Of a stretch of 64,000 bases of DNA, positions 16,569-25,980 are shown one piece after another. The position numbers and the translations under genes were made by a program. A model generated the notes under the pieces. That model searched no databases and had not been told where the DNA came from. It worked only from the letters and a program-made list of their open reading frames with translations. Numbering within the stretch: position 1 is the first letter of the stretch; every line of letters starts with the position of its first letter. The stretch comes from Streptomyces sp. DH-12 (GTDB taxonomy: Bacteria > Actinomycetota > Actinomycetes > Streptomycetales > Streptomycetaceae), in NCBI RefSeq assembly GCF_002899455.1, contig NZ_PPFB01000001.1, positions 6,230,001 to 6,294,000 on the forward strand, written 5' to 3'.

Positions 16569-18047
16569 GTGCTCGACCATGGCGCACCCCCGCACAACGG
16601 CGGCCCCGCCGCCCCGCAGCTCCAGGGCACGGGCATGCGTCTGATGCGCCGCAAGCCCGTGGAACGCCTGGTCGCCGAGGGTGGCCAGGGTGAGGGCGGC
16701 ACCCTGCGCCGCTCCCTCGGACTGTGGCAGCTGACCATGATCAGCATCGGCGCCACCCTCGGCACGGGCATCTTCGTCGTCCTCGGCGAGGCCGTGCCGA
16801 AGGCCGGGCCCGCGGTCACGCTGTCCTTCGTCATCGCCGGTCTGACGGCCCTCTTCTCCGCTCTCTCCTACGCGGAGCTGGCCGGCACCATCCCGGTCTC
16901 CGGCTCCTCCTACTCGTATGCGTACGCAACGATGGGTGAACTGATCGCCTGGGTCTGCGGCTGGTGCCTGATGCTGGAGTACGGCGTCTCGGTGGCCGCC
17001 GTCGCCGTCGGCTGGGGCGAGTACCTCAACGAACTCCTCGACGGCACCATCGGCGTCACCCTGCCCGCCGCGCTCTCCGCCCCGCCCGGCGACGGCGGCG
17101 TCTTCAACCTGCCGGCGCTGATCGTCGTGCTGCTGGCCATGGCGTTCCTGCTGGGCGGCGCCCGCGAGTCCGCCCGCGCCAACACCGTGATGGTCGTCGT
17201 CAAGATGGGCGCCCTGGTGCTGTTCTGCGCCATCGGCGTCCAGGGCTTCCGCTCCGGCAACTACGAGAACTTCATGCCGCTCGGCATGGCCGGCGTCAGC
17301 GCCGCCGGAGCCACCCTGTTCTTCTCCTACATCGGCTTCGACGCCGCCTCCACCGCCGGCGAGGAGGCGAAGAACGCCCAGCGCGACCTGCCCCGCGCCA
17401 TCCTGCTGTCCCTCGCCATCATCACCGCGCTGTACGTCCTGGTCGCCGCCGTCGCCGTGGGCGCCAAGCCGTGGCGGCAGTTCACCGACTCCGAGGCCGC
17501 CCTCGCCCAGATCATGCGCGAGGTCACCGGCCAGAGCTTCTGGGGCACCCTGCTGGCGTTCTGCGCCGTCATCGCCATCGCCAGCGTCGTGCTCACCGTG
17601 CTCTACGGCCAGACCCGCATCCTGTTCGCCATGTCCCGCGACGGGCTGGTGCCCAAGGTGTTCGCCAGGGTCAGCCCGCGCACCGGCACCCCCCGCGCCA
17701 ACACCCTGATCGTCTCCCTGTTCTGCGGTGTGCTCGCCGCCGCCGTCCCGCTCGGCCAGCTCGCCGACGCCACCAGCATCGGCACCCTCTTCGCCTTCGC
17801 GCTGGTCAACGTCGCCGTGGTGGTGCTGCGCCGCAGCCGCCCCGACATGCCGCGCTCCTTCCGGGTCCCGCTGTCCCCGCTGCTGCCCGCCCTCGGCTTC
17901 GGCTTCTGCCTGTGGATGATGGGCAGCCTGTCCACCGTCACCTGGATCGTCTTCGGTGTCTGGATGGCCGTCGGGCTCGTGTTCTACTTCCTCTACGGCT
18001 ACCGCCGCTCCCGGCTCGCCGCCCCCGCCACACCAGAAGCGAAGTGA
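16569..18047 (+). CDS. APC-family amino acid permease
   Basis: Proton-coupled amino acid uptake protein of the cytoplasmic membrane. 492 residues from GTG 16569, with AAGGAG at 16556-16561. About twelve membrane segments. The first contains 'ISIGATLGTGIFVVLGE', the glycine-rich APC substrate loop, and 'SYAELAGTIPVSGSSYSYAY' is the second family signature. The long mid-loop 'FIGFDAASTAGEEAKNAQRD'-like segment resembles cationic amino acid transporters (YfnA/CAT type). It is followed 10 bp later by an AsnC regulator and then by genes that look like lysine catabolism, so lysine or another basic amino acid is the likely cargo (inference). Confidence 0.9.
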   Translation: MLDHGAPPHNGGPAAPQLQGTGMRLMRRKPVERLVAEGGQGEGGTLRRSLGLWQLTMISIGATLGTGIFVVLGEAVPKAGPAVTLSFVIAGLTALFSALSYAELAGTIPVSGSSYSYAYATMGELIAWVCGWCLMLEYGVSVAAVAVGWGEYLNELLDGTIGVTLPAALSAPPGDGGVFNLPALIVVLLAMAFLLGGARESARANTVMVVVKMGALVLFCAIGVQGFRSGNYENFMPLGMAGVSAAGATLFFSYIGFDAASTAGEEAKNAQRDLPRAILLSLAIITALYVLVAAVAVGAKPWRQFTDSEAALAQIMREVTGQSFWGTLLAFCAVIAIASVVLTVLYGQTRILFAMSRDGLVPKVFARVSPRTGTPRANTLIVSLFCGVLAAAVPLGQLADATSIGTLFAFALVNVAVVVLRRSRPDMPRSFRVPLSPLLPALGFGFCLWMMGSLSTVTWIVFGVWMAVGLVFYFLYGYRRSRLAAPATPEAK

Positions 18048-18057
18048 ACCACCCGCA

Positions 18058-18510
18058 GTGCTGAACGATCTCGACGAACGCATCGTGCACGCCCTCGCCG
18101 AGGACGCCCGCCGCTCCTTCGCGGACATCGGCCAGCTCGTCGGCCTCTCCGCGCCCGCCGTCAAACGGCGCGTGGACCGGCTGCGCGCGACCGGGGCCAT
18201 CACCGGATTCACCGTACGGGTGGACCCCGCCGCCCTGGGCTGGGAGACGGAGGGGTTCGTCGAGATCTACTGCCGCAGCAACACGTCCCCGGAGACCATC
18301 CAGCGGGGTCTGGAGCGGTACCAGGAGGTCGTCGCCGCCTCCACCGTGACCGGGGACGCGGACGCCGTCGCCCAGGTCTTCGCCTCCGACATGCGGCACT
18401 TCGAACGGGTGCTGGAGCGCATCGCCGGTGAGCCGTTCGTCGAGCGGACCAAGTCCGTGCTGGTGCTGTCGCCGCTGCTGCGCCGGTTCTCGTCCGGCTC
18501 GCCCGGGTGA
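18058..18510 (+). CDS. Lrp/AsnC-family transcriptional regulator
   Basis: 150 residues from GTG 18058. N-terminal HTH 'RRSFADIGQLVGLSAPAVKRRVDRL' in two parts (about 17-41) and a C-terminal RAM effector domain (about 65-140). The family senses amino acids and often controls the neighbouring transporter. It lies 10 bp after the permease, probably co-transcribed, and I suggest it binds the TTGC-palindrome at 16422 and the CGCAAC repeats upstream of davA. Confidence 0.9.
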   Translation: MLNDLDERIVHALAEDARRSFADIGQLVGLSAPAVKRRVDRLRATGAITGFTVRVDPAALGWETEGFVEIYCRSNTSPETIQRGLERYQEVVAASTVTGDADAVAQVFASDMRHFERVLERIAGEPFVERTKSVLVLSPLLRRFSSGSPG

Positions 18511-18746
18511 GGGGCGCCGTACCGGCGTGACCCGGGCCCGTGCGGCGGCCCTCCGGCGCCGGCTCCGCGACCGGTGAGCCCGAGGGGCCGGATCCTGGAA
18601 AGCGATGGTGCCGCCGACGGGCGGAGGACTACCCTCGGGAGCATGACCTGGCGACATTGATTCACGCGTAGTGCCTCCCGAGGGCCGCCGCGGACGCCGT
18701 TCGACCTCAGCGTCCGGTGTCCGAACCGCCCTTCCGGGAAGGCCTC

Positions 18747-19937
18747 ATGACTCTCACGCCCACGCGTGTCGGCGACGTGCGCGTGCGTCGGCTGACGACC
18801 ACGCTGTACGGCTACTCGTTCCTCGAGGAATTCGTTCTGCTGTACCCGGTGTACGCGCTGCTGTTCAGCGACGCCGGGCTGTCCGTGTGGCAGATCTCGT
18901 CCCTGTTCGCCCTGTGGTCCGTCACGGCCGTGCTGCTGGAGGTTCCGTCCGGGGCGTGGGCCGACGCGGTCTCGCGGCGCCTGCTGCTGTGGGCCGGTCC
19001 GCTGCTGACGGGTGCCGGGTTCGCCCTGTGGGTGCTCGTGCCGTCGTACGCCGCCTTCGCGGTGGGGTTCGTGCTGTGGGGGATCGGCGGGGCGCTGAGC
19101 TCCGGGGCGCTGGAGGCGCTCGTCTACGACGAACTGGAGCAGGCCGGTGCCGCGGACCGGTTCGCCCGGGTGCTGGGGCGGGCGCGGGCGGCGGGGCTGG
19201 TCGCCGTGATGGCGGCGATGGGGCTGGCCGGGCCGGTGCTGGCGTGGGGCGGACATGCCGCTGTGGGGGCGGCGAGTGTGCTGGTGTGCCTGCTGACCTC
19301 GGTCACCGCGTTGCGCTTCCCCGAGCATCGGGTGGCGGGGGCTGTGCGGCGGGGGTGGGCCGCGACCCTGCGGGCCGGGCTGGGCGAGGCTCGGCGTGAC
19401 CGGTCCGTGCGGGGCGCTCTGCTGCTGGTGCCGGCGGTGGCGGCGGTGTGGGGCGCGTTGGACGAGTACACGCCGCTGCTGGTGCGGGAGACGGGGGTCG
19501 CGGACACGACGGTGCCTGGGCTGTTGCTGGTGATCTGGGGCGGTGCGACCGCGGGGAGCCTGCTGGCGGGGGAGGGGGAGCGGTTCGGTACGACCGGGCT
19601 GGCGCTGCTGCTGGGCGGGGGCGGGATCGCCCTGGCGGTGGGGACCGTGGCCGGGACCGTGCCGGGGCTGCTGCTGGTCGCTGTCGCGTTCGGCGCGTTC
19701 CAGGCGGCGACGGTGCTGGCCGAGGCACGCCTGCAGCACCGGATCGAGGACACGGGGCGGGCGACGCTGACGTCGGTCGCCGGCCTGGGGACGGAGCTGG
19801 TGACGGTGGCGGTCTTCGCGGGGTACGCGACGGTCGCCTCGGGCCACGCCCACAGCACGGCGTTCGCGGTGTCGGCGGTGCCGTACGTGGTGCTGGCGGT
19901 GGGGCTGGTCGCGGTGCGGAGGCGGCGGGCGGCGTAG
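18747..19937 (+). CDS. MFS transporter
   Basis: 396 residues from ATG 18747, preceded by GGGAAGG. Around twelve hydrophobic segments. The early loop 'EVPSGAWADAVSRR' is the MFS motif A (G-x-x-x-D-x-x-x-R-R), placed between helices 2 and 3. No close specificity marker is visible. It sits between the AsnC regulator and the amidase/monooxygenase pair, but a hairpin terminator after it separates it from davA. Role in export or uptake unknown. Confidence 0.85.
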   Translation: MTLTPTRVGDVRVRRLTTTLYGYSFLEEFVLLYPVYALLFSDAGLSVWQISSLFALWSVTAVLLEVPSGAWADAVSRRLLLWAGPLLTGAGFALWVLVPSYAAFAVGFVLWGIGGALSSGALEALVYDELEQAGAADRFARVLGRARAAGLVAVMAAMGLAGPVLAWGGHAAVGAASVLVCLLTSVTALRFPEHRVAGAVRRGWAATLRAGLGEARRDRSVRGALLLVPAVAAVWGALDEYTPLLVRETGVADTTVPGLLLVIWGGATAGSLLAGEGERFGTTGLALLLGGGGIALAVGTVAGTVPGLLLVAVAFGAFQAATVLAEARLQHRIEDTGRATLTSVAGLGTELVTVAVFAGYATVASGHAHSTAFAVSAVPYVVLAVGLVAVRRRRAA

Positions 19938-19956
19938 CGCTCCGCGGACCCGCGTG

Positions 19957-20002
19957 CCTCCCCCGTCGCCCCCGGGAGCCACCCCGGGGGCGACGGGGGA
20001 GG
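19957..20002. terminator. Long hairpin terminator after the MFS gene
   Basis: 20-bp perfect stem (19957-19976 with 19983-20002) and 6-nt loop, 20 bp after the stop codon. Isolates the MFS gene from the davA promoter region. Confidence 0.75.
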
Positions 20003-20066
20003 GCGAGCGTGACGCCGCCCCGTGAGCGTCGGGCCGCGCGAACACCCCGGCCGCACCGGCACCCCG

Positions 20067-20125
20067 CGCAACGAATCGCCGCGAACGGCGGTTCACACGC
20101 AACGACCGGCGCACCGGTGCGCAAC
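20067..20125 (+). promoter_or_regulatory. CGCAAC repeats and palindrome upstream of davA
   Basis: Three CGCAAC copies at 20067, 20098 and 20120 (spacings 31 and 22 bp, near integral helical turns), the last overlapping a perfect 14-bp palindrome GCGCACCGGTGCGC (20109-20122). The GCAAC core is shared with the palindrome in front of the permease. Probable regulator-binding region; which protein binds is an inference. Confidence 0.4.
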
Positions 20126-20208
20126 AGCTCCTCCTTGTCCGGCGGAGCCACGCGACCGTACCTTCATGGGTGACCCCCAGCCCCCCGCCTTCCCGGTGAG
20201 GATCCCGC

Positions 20209-20997
20209 ATGCGCACCGCCCTGTTCCAGAGCTCCGGCCACCCCGGCTCCGTGGCCGAGAACCTCAAGGCTCTCGACGACGCGGCCGCCCGCGCCGCGGC
20301 CGCGGGCGCCACGCTGCTCGTGACCTCCGAGCTGTTCCTCACGGGATACGCCATCGGCGACGACCTGGGCCGCCTCGCCGAGCCCGCCGACGGCGACGCG
20401 GCCGACGCGGTCGCCGAGACCGCCGGCCGTCACGGCCTCGCCGTCGCCTACGGCTACCCCGAGCGCGCCGGCGGCACGGTGTACAACTCCGTCCAGCTCG
20501 TCGCCCCCGACGGCACCCGTCTCGCGAACTACCGCAAGACCCACCTCTACGGCTGCTTCGAGCACGACCACTTCACCCCGGGCGTGGACACGGTCGTGCA
20601 GGCCGAGCTGAACGGCCTCACCGTCGGCCTGGTGATCTGCTACGACGTGGAGTTCCCGGAGAACGTCCGCGCCCACGCCCTCGCCGGCACCGACCTGCTG
20701 CTGGCGCCCACGGCCCTGCTGCACCCGTACCAGTTCGTCGCCGAGTCCGTGGTGCCCGTGCGGGCCTTCGAGAGCCAGCTGTACATCGCGTACGTCAACC
20801 GGGCCGGCCGGGAAGGCGCGTTCGAGTTCGTGGGGCTGTCCGCGCTGGCCGGGCCCGACGGGCTCGTCCGCGCCCGCGCCGGCCGCGGCGAGGAACTGCT
20901 CCTCGCCGATGCCGACCCGGTGCTTCTCGCCGCGTCCCGCGAGGACAACCCGTATCTGCGGGACCGCCGGCCCGGTCTCTACCGGTCCCTCGTCTGA
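20209..20997 (+). CDS. davA: Nitrilase-superfamily amidase, probable 5-aminopentanamidase
   Basis: 262 residues from ATG 20209 with GGTGAGG upstream. Catalytic triad of the carbon-nitrogen hydrolase fold is visible: Glu41 in 'TSELFLTGY', Lys110 in 'NYRKTHLYG', Cys144 in 'VICYDVEFPEN'. These segments and the overall length resemble Pseudomonas putida DavA, which hydrolyses 5-aminopentanamide to 5-aminovalerate and ammonia. The next gene resembles DavB, which makes that amide from L-lysine. Alternative: amidase for another amino-acid-derived amide (for example indole-3-acetamide). Cytoplasmic. Confidence 0.72.
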   Translation: MRTALFQSSGHPGSVAENLKALDDAAARAAAAGATLLVTSELFLTGYAIGDDLGRLAEPADGDAADAVAETAGRHGLAVAYGYPERAGGTVYNSVQLVAPDGTRLANYRKTHLYGCFEHDHFTPGVDTVVQAELNGLTVGLVICYDVEFPENVRAHALAGTDLLLAPTALLHPYQFVAESVVPVRAFESQLYIAYVNRAGREGAFEFVGLSALAGPDGLVRARAGRGEELLLADADPVLLAASREDNPYLRDRRPGLYRSLV

Positions 20998-21038
20998 TCC
21001 GCTCTTCCGGTTCCACCACTGCAAGGAGTCCGTACCCC

Positions 21039-22751
21039 ATGACGTCCACGGTGCCCAACGCCGTCGAGCACGCCGACGAGCAGCAGCCGCCGATCACCAT
21101 GTTCGGCCCGGACTTCCCGTACGCGTACGACGACTTCCTGGCCCACCCCGCCGGGATCGGGCAGGTGCCGGCGACCGAGCACGGCACCGAGGTCGCCGTG
21201 ATCGGCGGTGGGCTGTCCGGGATCGTCGCCGCGTACGAGCTGATGAAGATGGGGCTCAAGCCGGTCGTGTACGAGGCCGACCGGATCGGCGGGCGCCTGC
21301 GGACCGTCGGCTTCGAGGGGTGTGACGCGTCGCTCACGGCGGAGATGGGCGCCATGCGTTTCCCGCCGTCGTCCACGGCGCTGCAGCACTACATCGACCT
21401 CGTGGGTCTTCAGACCCGGCCGTTCCCCAATCCGCTGGCCGAGGCGACCCCTTCGACCGTGGTGGATCTGAAGGGCGAGTCGCACTACGCCGAGACGATG
21501 GACGATCTGCCGCAGGTCTACCGGGACGTCGCCGACGCCTGGGCGCGGTGCCTGGAGGAGGGGGCCCACTTCTCCGACATGAACCGGGCCCTGCGCGAGC
21601 GGGACGTGCCGCGGATCCGGGAGATCTGGTCGCGGCTGGTGGAGAAGCTCGACAACCAGACGTTCTACGGCTTCCTCTGTGAGTCGGAGGCCTTCTCGTC
21701 CTTCCGGCACCGGGAGATCTTCGGACAGGTCGGGTTCGGCACCGGGGGGTGGGACACCGACTTCCCGAATTCGATCCTGGAGATCCTGCGGGTCGTCTAC
21801 ACCGAGGCCGACGACCACCACCGGGGGATCGTGGGCGGATCGCAGCAGCTGCCGCTCAGGCTGTGGGAGCGGGAGCCGGAGAAGATCGTCCACTGGCCGT
21901 ACGGAACCTCGCTGAAGTCCCTGCACGTGGACGGGGAGCCGCGTCCTGCCGTCACGCGGCTCGGACGGACCGCCGGCAACCGGATCACCGTGACCGACGC
22001 GCGCGGCGACATCCGTACGTACCGGGCGGCCGTCTTCACCGCGCAGTCGTGGATGCTGCTGTCGAAGATCGACTGCGACGACTCGCTCTTCCCGATCGAC
22101 CACTGGACCGCGATCGAGCGCACCCACTACATGGAGAGCTCCAAGCTCTTCGTGCCCGTGGACCGGCCGTTCTGGCTGGACAAGGCCGTCGACGACAGGG
22201 GAAACCCGACCGGACGGGACGTCATGTCGATGACGCTCACCGACCGGATGACCCGGGGCACCTATCTGCTGGACAACGGCCCGGACGAGCCGGCGGTCAT
22301 CTGTCTGTCGTACACCTGGTGCGACGACAGTCTGAAGTGGCTGCCGCTGTCGGCCAACGAGCGGATGGAGGTCATGCTGAAGTCGCTCGGCGAGATCTAC
22401 CCGAAGGTCGACATCCGGAAGCACATCATCGGCAACCCGGTGACCGTCTCCTGGGAGAACGAGCCCTACTTCATGGGCGCGTTCAAGGCGAACCTGCCGG
22501 GCCACTACCGCTACCAGCGGCGGCTGTTCACCCACTTCATGCAGGACCGGCTGCCGGAGGACAAGCGGGGCCTGTTCCTCGCCGGTGACGACATCTCCTG
22601 GACGGCCGGCTGGGCCGAGGGCGCCGTGCAGACCGCGCTCAACGCGGTGTGGGGCGTGATGCACCACCTCGGGGGCGCCACCGACCCGACCAACCCGGGT
22701 CCCGGCGACCTGTTCGACGAGATCGCGCCCGTCGAACTCCCGGAGGACTGA
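21039..22751 (+). CDS. davB: Flavin amino-acid monooxygenase, probable L-lysine 2-monooxygenase
   Basis: 570 residues from ATG 21039 with AAGGAG at 21023. FAD-binding 'VAVIGGGLSGIVAAYELMKM' (about 48-67), 'YEADRIGGRLRT', and C-terminal 'LFLAGDDISWTAGWAEGAVQ' are the flavin amine oxidase marks. Its opening 'ITMFGPDFPYAYDDFLAHPAG', given here in part, and 'GQVGFGTGGWDTDFPNS' closely match what I recall of P. putida DavB. It would oxidatively decarboxylate L-lysine to 5-aminopentanamide. Forms a likely operon with davA (41 bp apart). Alternatives are tryptophan 2-monooxygenase or another L-amino acid oxidase. Confidence 0.72.
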   Translation: MTSTVPNAVEHADEQQPPITMFGPDFPYAYDDFLAHPAGIGQVPATEHGTEVAVIGGGLSGIVAAYELMKMGLKPVVYEADRIGGRLRTVGFEGCDASLTAEMGAMRFPPSSTALQHYIDLVGLQTRPFPNPLAEATPSTVVDLKGESHYAETMDDLPQVYRDVADAWARCLEEGAHFSDMNRALRERDVPRIREIWSRLVEKLDNQTFYGFLCESEAFSSFRHREIFGQVGFGTGGWDTDFPNSILEILRVVYTEADDHHRGIVGGSQQLPLRLWEREPEKIVHWPYGTSLKSLHVDGEPRPAVTRLGRTAGNRITVTDARGDIRTYRAAVFTAQSWMLLSKIDCDDSLFPIDHWTAIERTHYMESSKLFVPVDRPFWLDKAVDDRGNPTGRDVMSMTLTDRMTRGTYLLDNGPDEPAVICLSYTWCDDSLKWLPLSANERMEVMLKSLGEIYPKVDIRKHIIGNPVTVSWENEPYFMGAFKANLPGHYRYQRRLFTHFMQDRLPEDKRGLFLAGDDISWTAGWAEGAVQTALNAVWGVMHHLGGATDPTNPGPGDLFDEIAPVELPED

Positions 22752-22753
22752 GG

Positions 22754-23440
22754 TCAGCCGGGCAGCGGGGTGAGCAGCATGCGCCCCGCGAACCCCACCG
22801 CGGTGTCCAGCCGTTCGGTGAACTCCGCCGCCACGTCGGGCAGCCGGCGCAGCGCCCACAGGGCGCGCGCCGCCGTCCAGGCCGCGTCCCGGGCGCGCTC
22901 CAGGCTCCACGCGCCGAGCAGATGGGTCAGCGGATCGGCGATCCGCAGCAGCTCGGGGCCGGGGACCAGCTCCTCGCGGACGCGCTCCTCCAGCGACAGG
23001 AGGAGTTCGCCCACGGCCTCGAACTCGTCCTCCAGGTCGGCGGGTTCACAGCCGAGCGCACGGCAGGTGTCCACGACGGCCAGCGCGAGGTCGTGCCCGA
23101 TGTGCGCGTTGATGCCCGCCAGCGCGAACTGCACCGGACGTACCTCGGGGTGACGGCGGAGCTGGAACAGCGGACGCCAGCAGGCGGGGGGACGCCGGCC
23201 GTCCGCCGCCGCGTCCACCGCGGCCAGATAGCGTTCGGCGAACCGCACGTCCAGCGTGATCACCGCACGCGTGTCGGGGAAGAGACCGGCGTCGACGCGC
23301 CGGTCCACGGCCTGTGTCACGGCGAGGTAGACACGGTTGAAGACCGCGACCCCGTCCCGCGCGGGCAGGGCCGCGCCGAGGGCGCGCATACGGGCGACGA
23401 CCCCGTCGACCGGGGTGAGGACTTGTTCGCGGTGCGCCAT
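22754..23440 (-). CDS. DUF5995-family protein
   Basis: 228 residues from ATG 23440, convergent with davB and only 2 bp from its stop. All-helical and acidic, without signal peptide or membrane segment. 'ALAGINAHIGHDLALAVV' (about 117-134) and 'RYLAAVDAAADGRRPPACW' are the conserved patches of this actinobacterial family, for which I know no function. The conserved His residues hint at a buried active or metal site, but nothing more can be said. Confidence 0.75.
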   Translation of the reverse strand: MAHREQVLTPVDGVVARMRALGAALPARDGVAVFNRVYLAVTQAVDRRVDAGLFPDTRAVITLDVRFAERYLAAVDAAADGRRPPACWRPLFQLRRHPEVRPVQFALAGINAHIGHDLALAVVDTCRALGCEPADLEDEFEAVGELLLSLEERVREELVPGPELLRIADPLTHLLGAWSLERARDAAWTAARALWALRRLPDVAAEFTERLDTAVGFAGRMLLTPLPG

Positions 23441-23541
23441 GAGCGCAGGGTGACACCTTCAGGCCGGCTCCAGTGGCGGCGGGCCCGGCGCTTCCCCGGA
23501 ACGGGGGAACGCGTCCGCCGCGGGGGAGGGGGAAGCACGGG

Positions 23542-24741
23542 GTGGCAGACTCGCGTGCCCGGAGACTGTCCGCGCGCCGCGCGGAACGCCGGCGTGCCGC
23601 GCGGCGGACCGCGATGGTCGCGGCGGCCTCGGCCGTGGTCGTGGCCGGCGTCGTCTCCGGGGTGGTCTCGGCGGCCGGGGAGGGGCGGGAGGCACCGGAG
23701 GCCCGGCCCGTGACGTCCGCGTCGCCGCGTCTCGTTCCGCTGCCCGCCGTGCTCTCGACGCCCCCGCCGGCCACCGTGTCCGCCTCGCCGTCGGTCCGGC
23801 CGCGGCGGACGAGCGCCCCGCCTTCCGCGTCGCCGAGCGCGCAGAAGCCCGGTGCGAAGAGGAAGCGGACCGTCCCTGTGTCCGCGCGGCTCCACCGGCA
23901 TCCCGCTTCCCGGGTGCTCGACTGGGTGCGGGCGCATCCCGGCGACCCGCGCCGGCCGGTCATCGAGTCGCGGACAGCGGAGCAGTCCGCGGCCGTGTGG
24001 TTCGCGGACCGGTCGCCGGACACGGTCACCGCGCGGGTGAGGGCGGTGACGTCCGGCGGGGCCGCGCAGGGGCGGGTGCCCGTCGTCGTGCCGTACGCGA
24101 CACCCGGCCGGGACTGCGGCGGGCACTCCGAGGGCGGCGCGCCGGACTTCGCCGCCTACGACGACCGGATCGACCGGTTCGCCGCCGGGCTCGGCAGCGG
24201 GGAGGCCGTGGTGATCCTGGAGCCCGACTCGGTCGCGCAGGCCGACTGCCTGTCCGCCGGGCAGCGGGCCGAGCGGTTCGCCTCGCTGGCCCGCGCCGGA
24301 CGGGTGCTCAAGGAGGCCAACGCCCGCGCCCGCGTCCACCACGACGCCGGACACTCCGGCTGGCACACGCCCGCGAGACAGGCGGACCTGCCGCGGCGGG
24401 CGGGGGCCGCCTCGCCCGCGTCGTCGGACGGGATCCTCAGCGACGTGTCCAACTTCCACGGCACCGACGACGAGATCGCCTACGACCGCGCCGTGCCGGA
24501 CGCCCTCGGCACGGCGGGCCTCGGCGCGGTGATCGCCACCAGCCGCAACGGCAACGGCGCCCCCGCCGACGGCGAGTGGTGCGACCCCGCGGGCCGCAGG
24601 CTGGGCCGGGCCCCGACGCCCACCACCGGCGAGGCCCGCATCGACGCCCACCTGTGGGTGAAGCCCCCCGGCGGGTCCGACGGCTGCAAGGGCGCGTCGG
24701 GGACCGGGTGCGAGTGGTTGGCGTACAGGAAATCCCGGTGA
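23542..24741 (+). pseudogene. Glycoside hydrolase family 6 (cellulase-type) gene, C-terminus replaced by transposon insertion
   Basis: Secreted or membrane-anchored GH6 protein: basic N-terminus, one hydrophobic segment at about residues 23-45, a Ser/Pro-rich linker, then the catalytic domain with 'PGRDCGG', 'VILEPDS', 'DAGHSGW', 'DVSNFHG', 'GEWCDPAGR' and 'HLWVKPPGGSDGC'. GTG 23542 is preferred because of GGGGGAGGGGGAAG just before it. After 'KGASG' the frame runs into a Tn3-type element and stops 11 residues later, while the lost end 'TFSPSYAYDLAR' is found at 29743-29781. The loss is short, so the truncated protein could still fold. Confidence 0.85.
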
Positions 24742-24755
24742 GAACGATCATGGTC
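24705..24755 (+). repeat. Left terminal inverted repeat
   Basis: Pairs with 29689-29739: shared blocks CGGGT, GAG, GTTG, GTACAGGA, TGAGA and GATCATGGTC keep identical spacing in both ends (about 37 of 51 positions). Read rightward it also supplies the alien last 11 codons of the GH6 frame. It overlaps the end of the resolvase frame by 2 bp. Confidence 0.8.
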
Positions 24756-25757
24756 ACGAGCTGAGCGCTGCGGCGTCCGGACTGGGCTCGGGGGCGCCGC
24801 CGGTCCGGAGGGCGGCGAAGTCGGCGTGCGCGGCCTCGACGGCTTCGGGGTACGCCTCGCGCTCGGCGTGCTCGGCCAGCGCCCGGTGGATGCCGGCGAC
24901 GGAAGGGTTCTGTCCCTTGCGCTTGCCGGTGGGGATGATCAGGTCGGGCTGGATCCGCTCGACGGACTCCCCGTTCGCCCGGCGCCGCAGCACGGTGTGG
25001 AGCATGTCCTCGGTGATGACGGGCGGCCGGCCTCCGCGCTTGCCCTTGCGGGCCGCGGTGTCGAGCCCTTCGAGCGTCGACTCCCGGATGTTCTCCCGTT
25101 CGGTCTCCGCCATCGCCGCGAAGAACGCGAACAGCAGCTTCCCCGGCCCGGTCGGGTCGTAGATCCCGGGCAGGGGCCCGGCCGGCATCTCCAGCACCAG
25201 GCCGTGCGCGGTGAGGTGGTCGGCGAGCGCGGTCAGCCCGGCGGCGTCCCGCCCGAGCCGCTTCATCTCGTACACGGTGAAGATGACCCGGCAGTGCGGG
25301 GCGTGTGCCTTGCCCTCCCGGGCCGTCCTCAGCGCCTCCTCGAACTTCGGGCGGACCCGCACTCGGGTGCTGACCTTCTCGCTGAAGATCTTGTCGCGGG
25401 GGATGCCGTGCTTGCTGAGCGCGTCGAGCCGGGAGTCGAGTTCCTGCCCGAGGGTCGAGCACCGTGCGTACCCGATACGGATGTCCGCGCTCGGCAGGTC
25501 CGGGTCGACCGGCGCCGGCGGCGGGGCGCCCGGCCGCCACGGCAGGCCAGGACTCCGGTCGGCCGGGGCCGGCACCCGCAGCTCCTTCTTCAGCCGGGCA
25601 CCATCGTGAAGCGGCGGGTGTGGTAGGCGGAGGCGACCGCGCCGCCGCGCGAGCGGCACGGTGAGCCGGGCTGGGCTTCGCACTTCGGACAGGCGTGCTG
25701 CTCGACATCGTCGGCGTCCGACCGGTGGTCCGGGGAGGGTGGCTGAGGGTCTGCCAT
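24754..25757 (-). pseudogene. tnpR: Tn3-type serine resolvase with N-terminal zinc-finger segment, frameshifted
   Basis: From ATG 25757 the frame encodes a Cys-rich segment 'CPKCEAQPGSPCRSRGG' (about residues 21-37) and stops at about 25590. The resolvase continues in the next frame: 'IRIGYARCSTLGQELDSRLD' with the nucleophilic Ser, then 'MKRLGRDAAGLTALADHL' and 'FAAMAETERENIRESTLEGL', and a C-terminal HTH region. One missing C near 25597 explains the break (VP-RLKK expected). Related Streptomyces proteins carry both parts in one chain, as I recall. It would resolve cointegrates at a res site. Confidence 0.8.
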
Positions 25758-25980
25758 GAGCCCGGATTTTCGCACAATGCAAGTCTCAGAAGAGGATCTG
25801 TCCCATTTTTGAGTGAGAACGGGTCATGAGAGCGGATCCGGATCCGGCGGGGGTCCGGTGGCCCGCCGTTGATCTTGCTCGCGCAAAGGAACGTTTGTGC
25901 GAAGCGGAAGAAGATTCCGTGGTGAGGCAACGGTCTCGGCTTCGTACGGACTCTTCTGAACATCTAGGAGGGAGGTGCTC
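25758..25980. other. AT-richer spacer between resolvase and sigma factor; candidate res and promoters
   Basis: Between the divergent tnpR and sigma genes, the usual place of a res site. Locally AT-rich (for example TCCCATTTTTGAGTGAG at about 25800) and containing the inverted repeat CGGAA-GAAGA-TTCCG near 25906. No res consensus can be proved by eye. Confidence 0.3.

Noticed and set aside
24704..24709. Transposon end taken at CCGGGT with target duplication GGGGA or GGACC
   Set aside because: The shared GGGGACC allows three registers for a 5-bp duplication; only GGGAC gives the same first bases (CGGGT) at both element ends.
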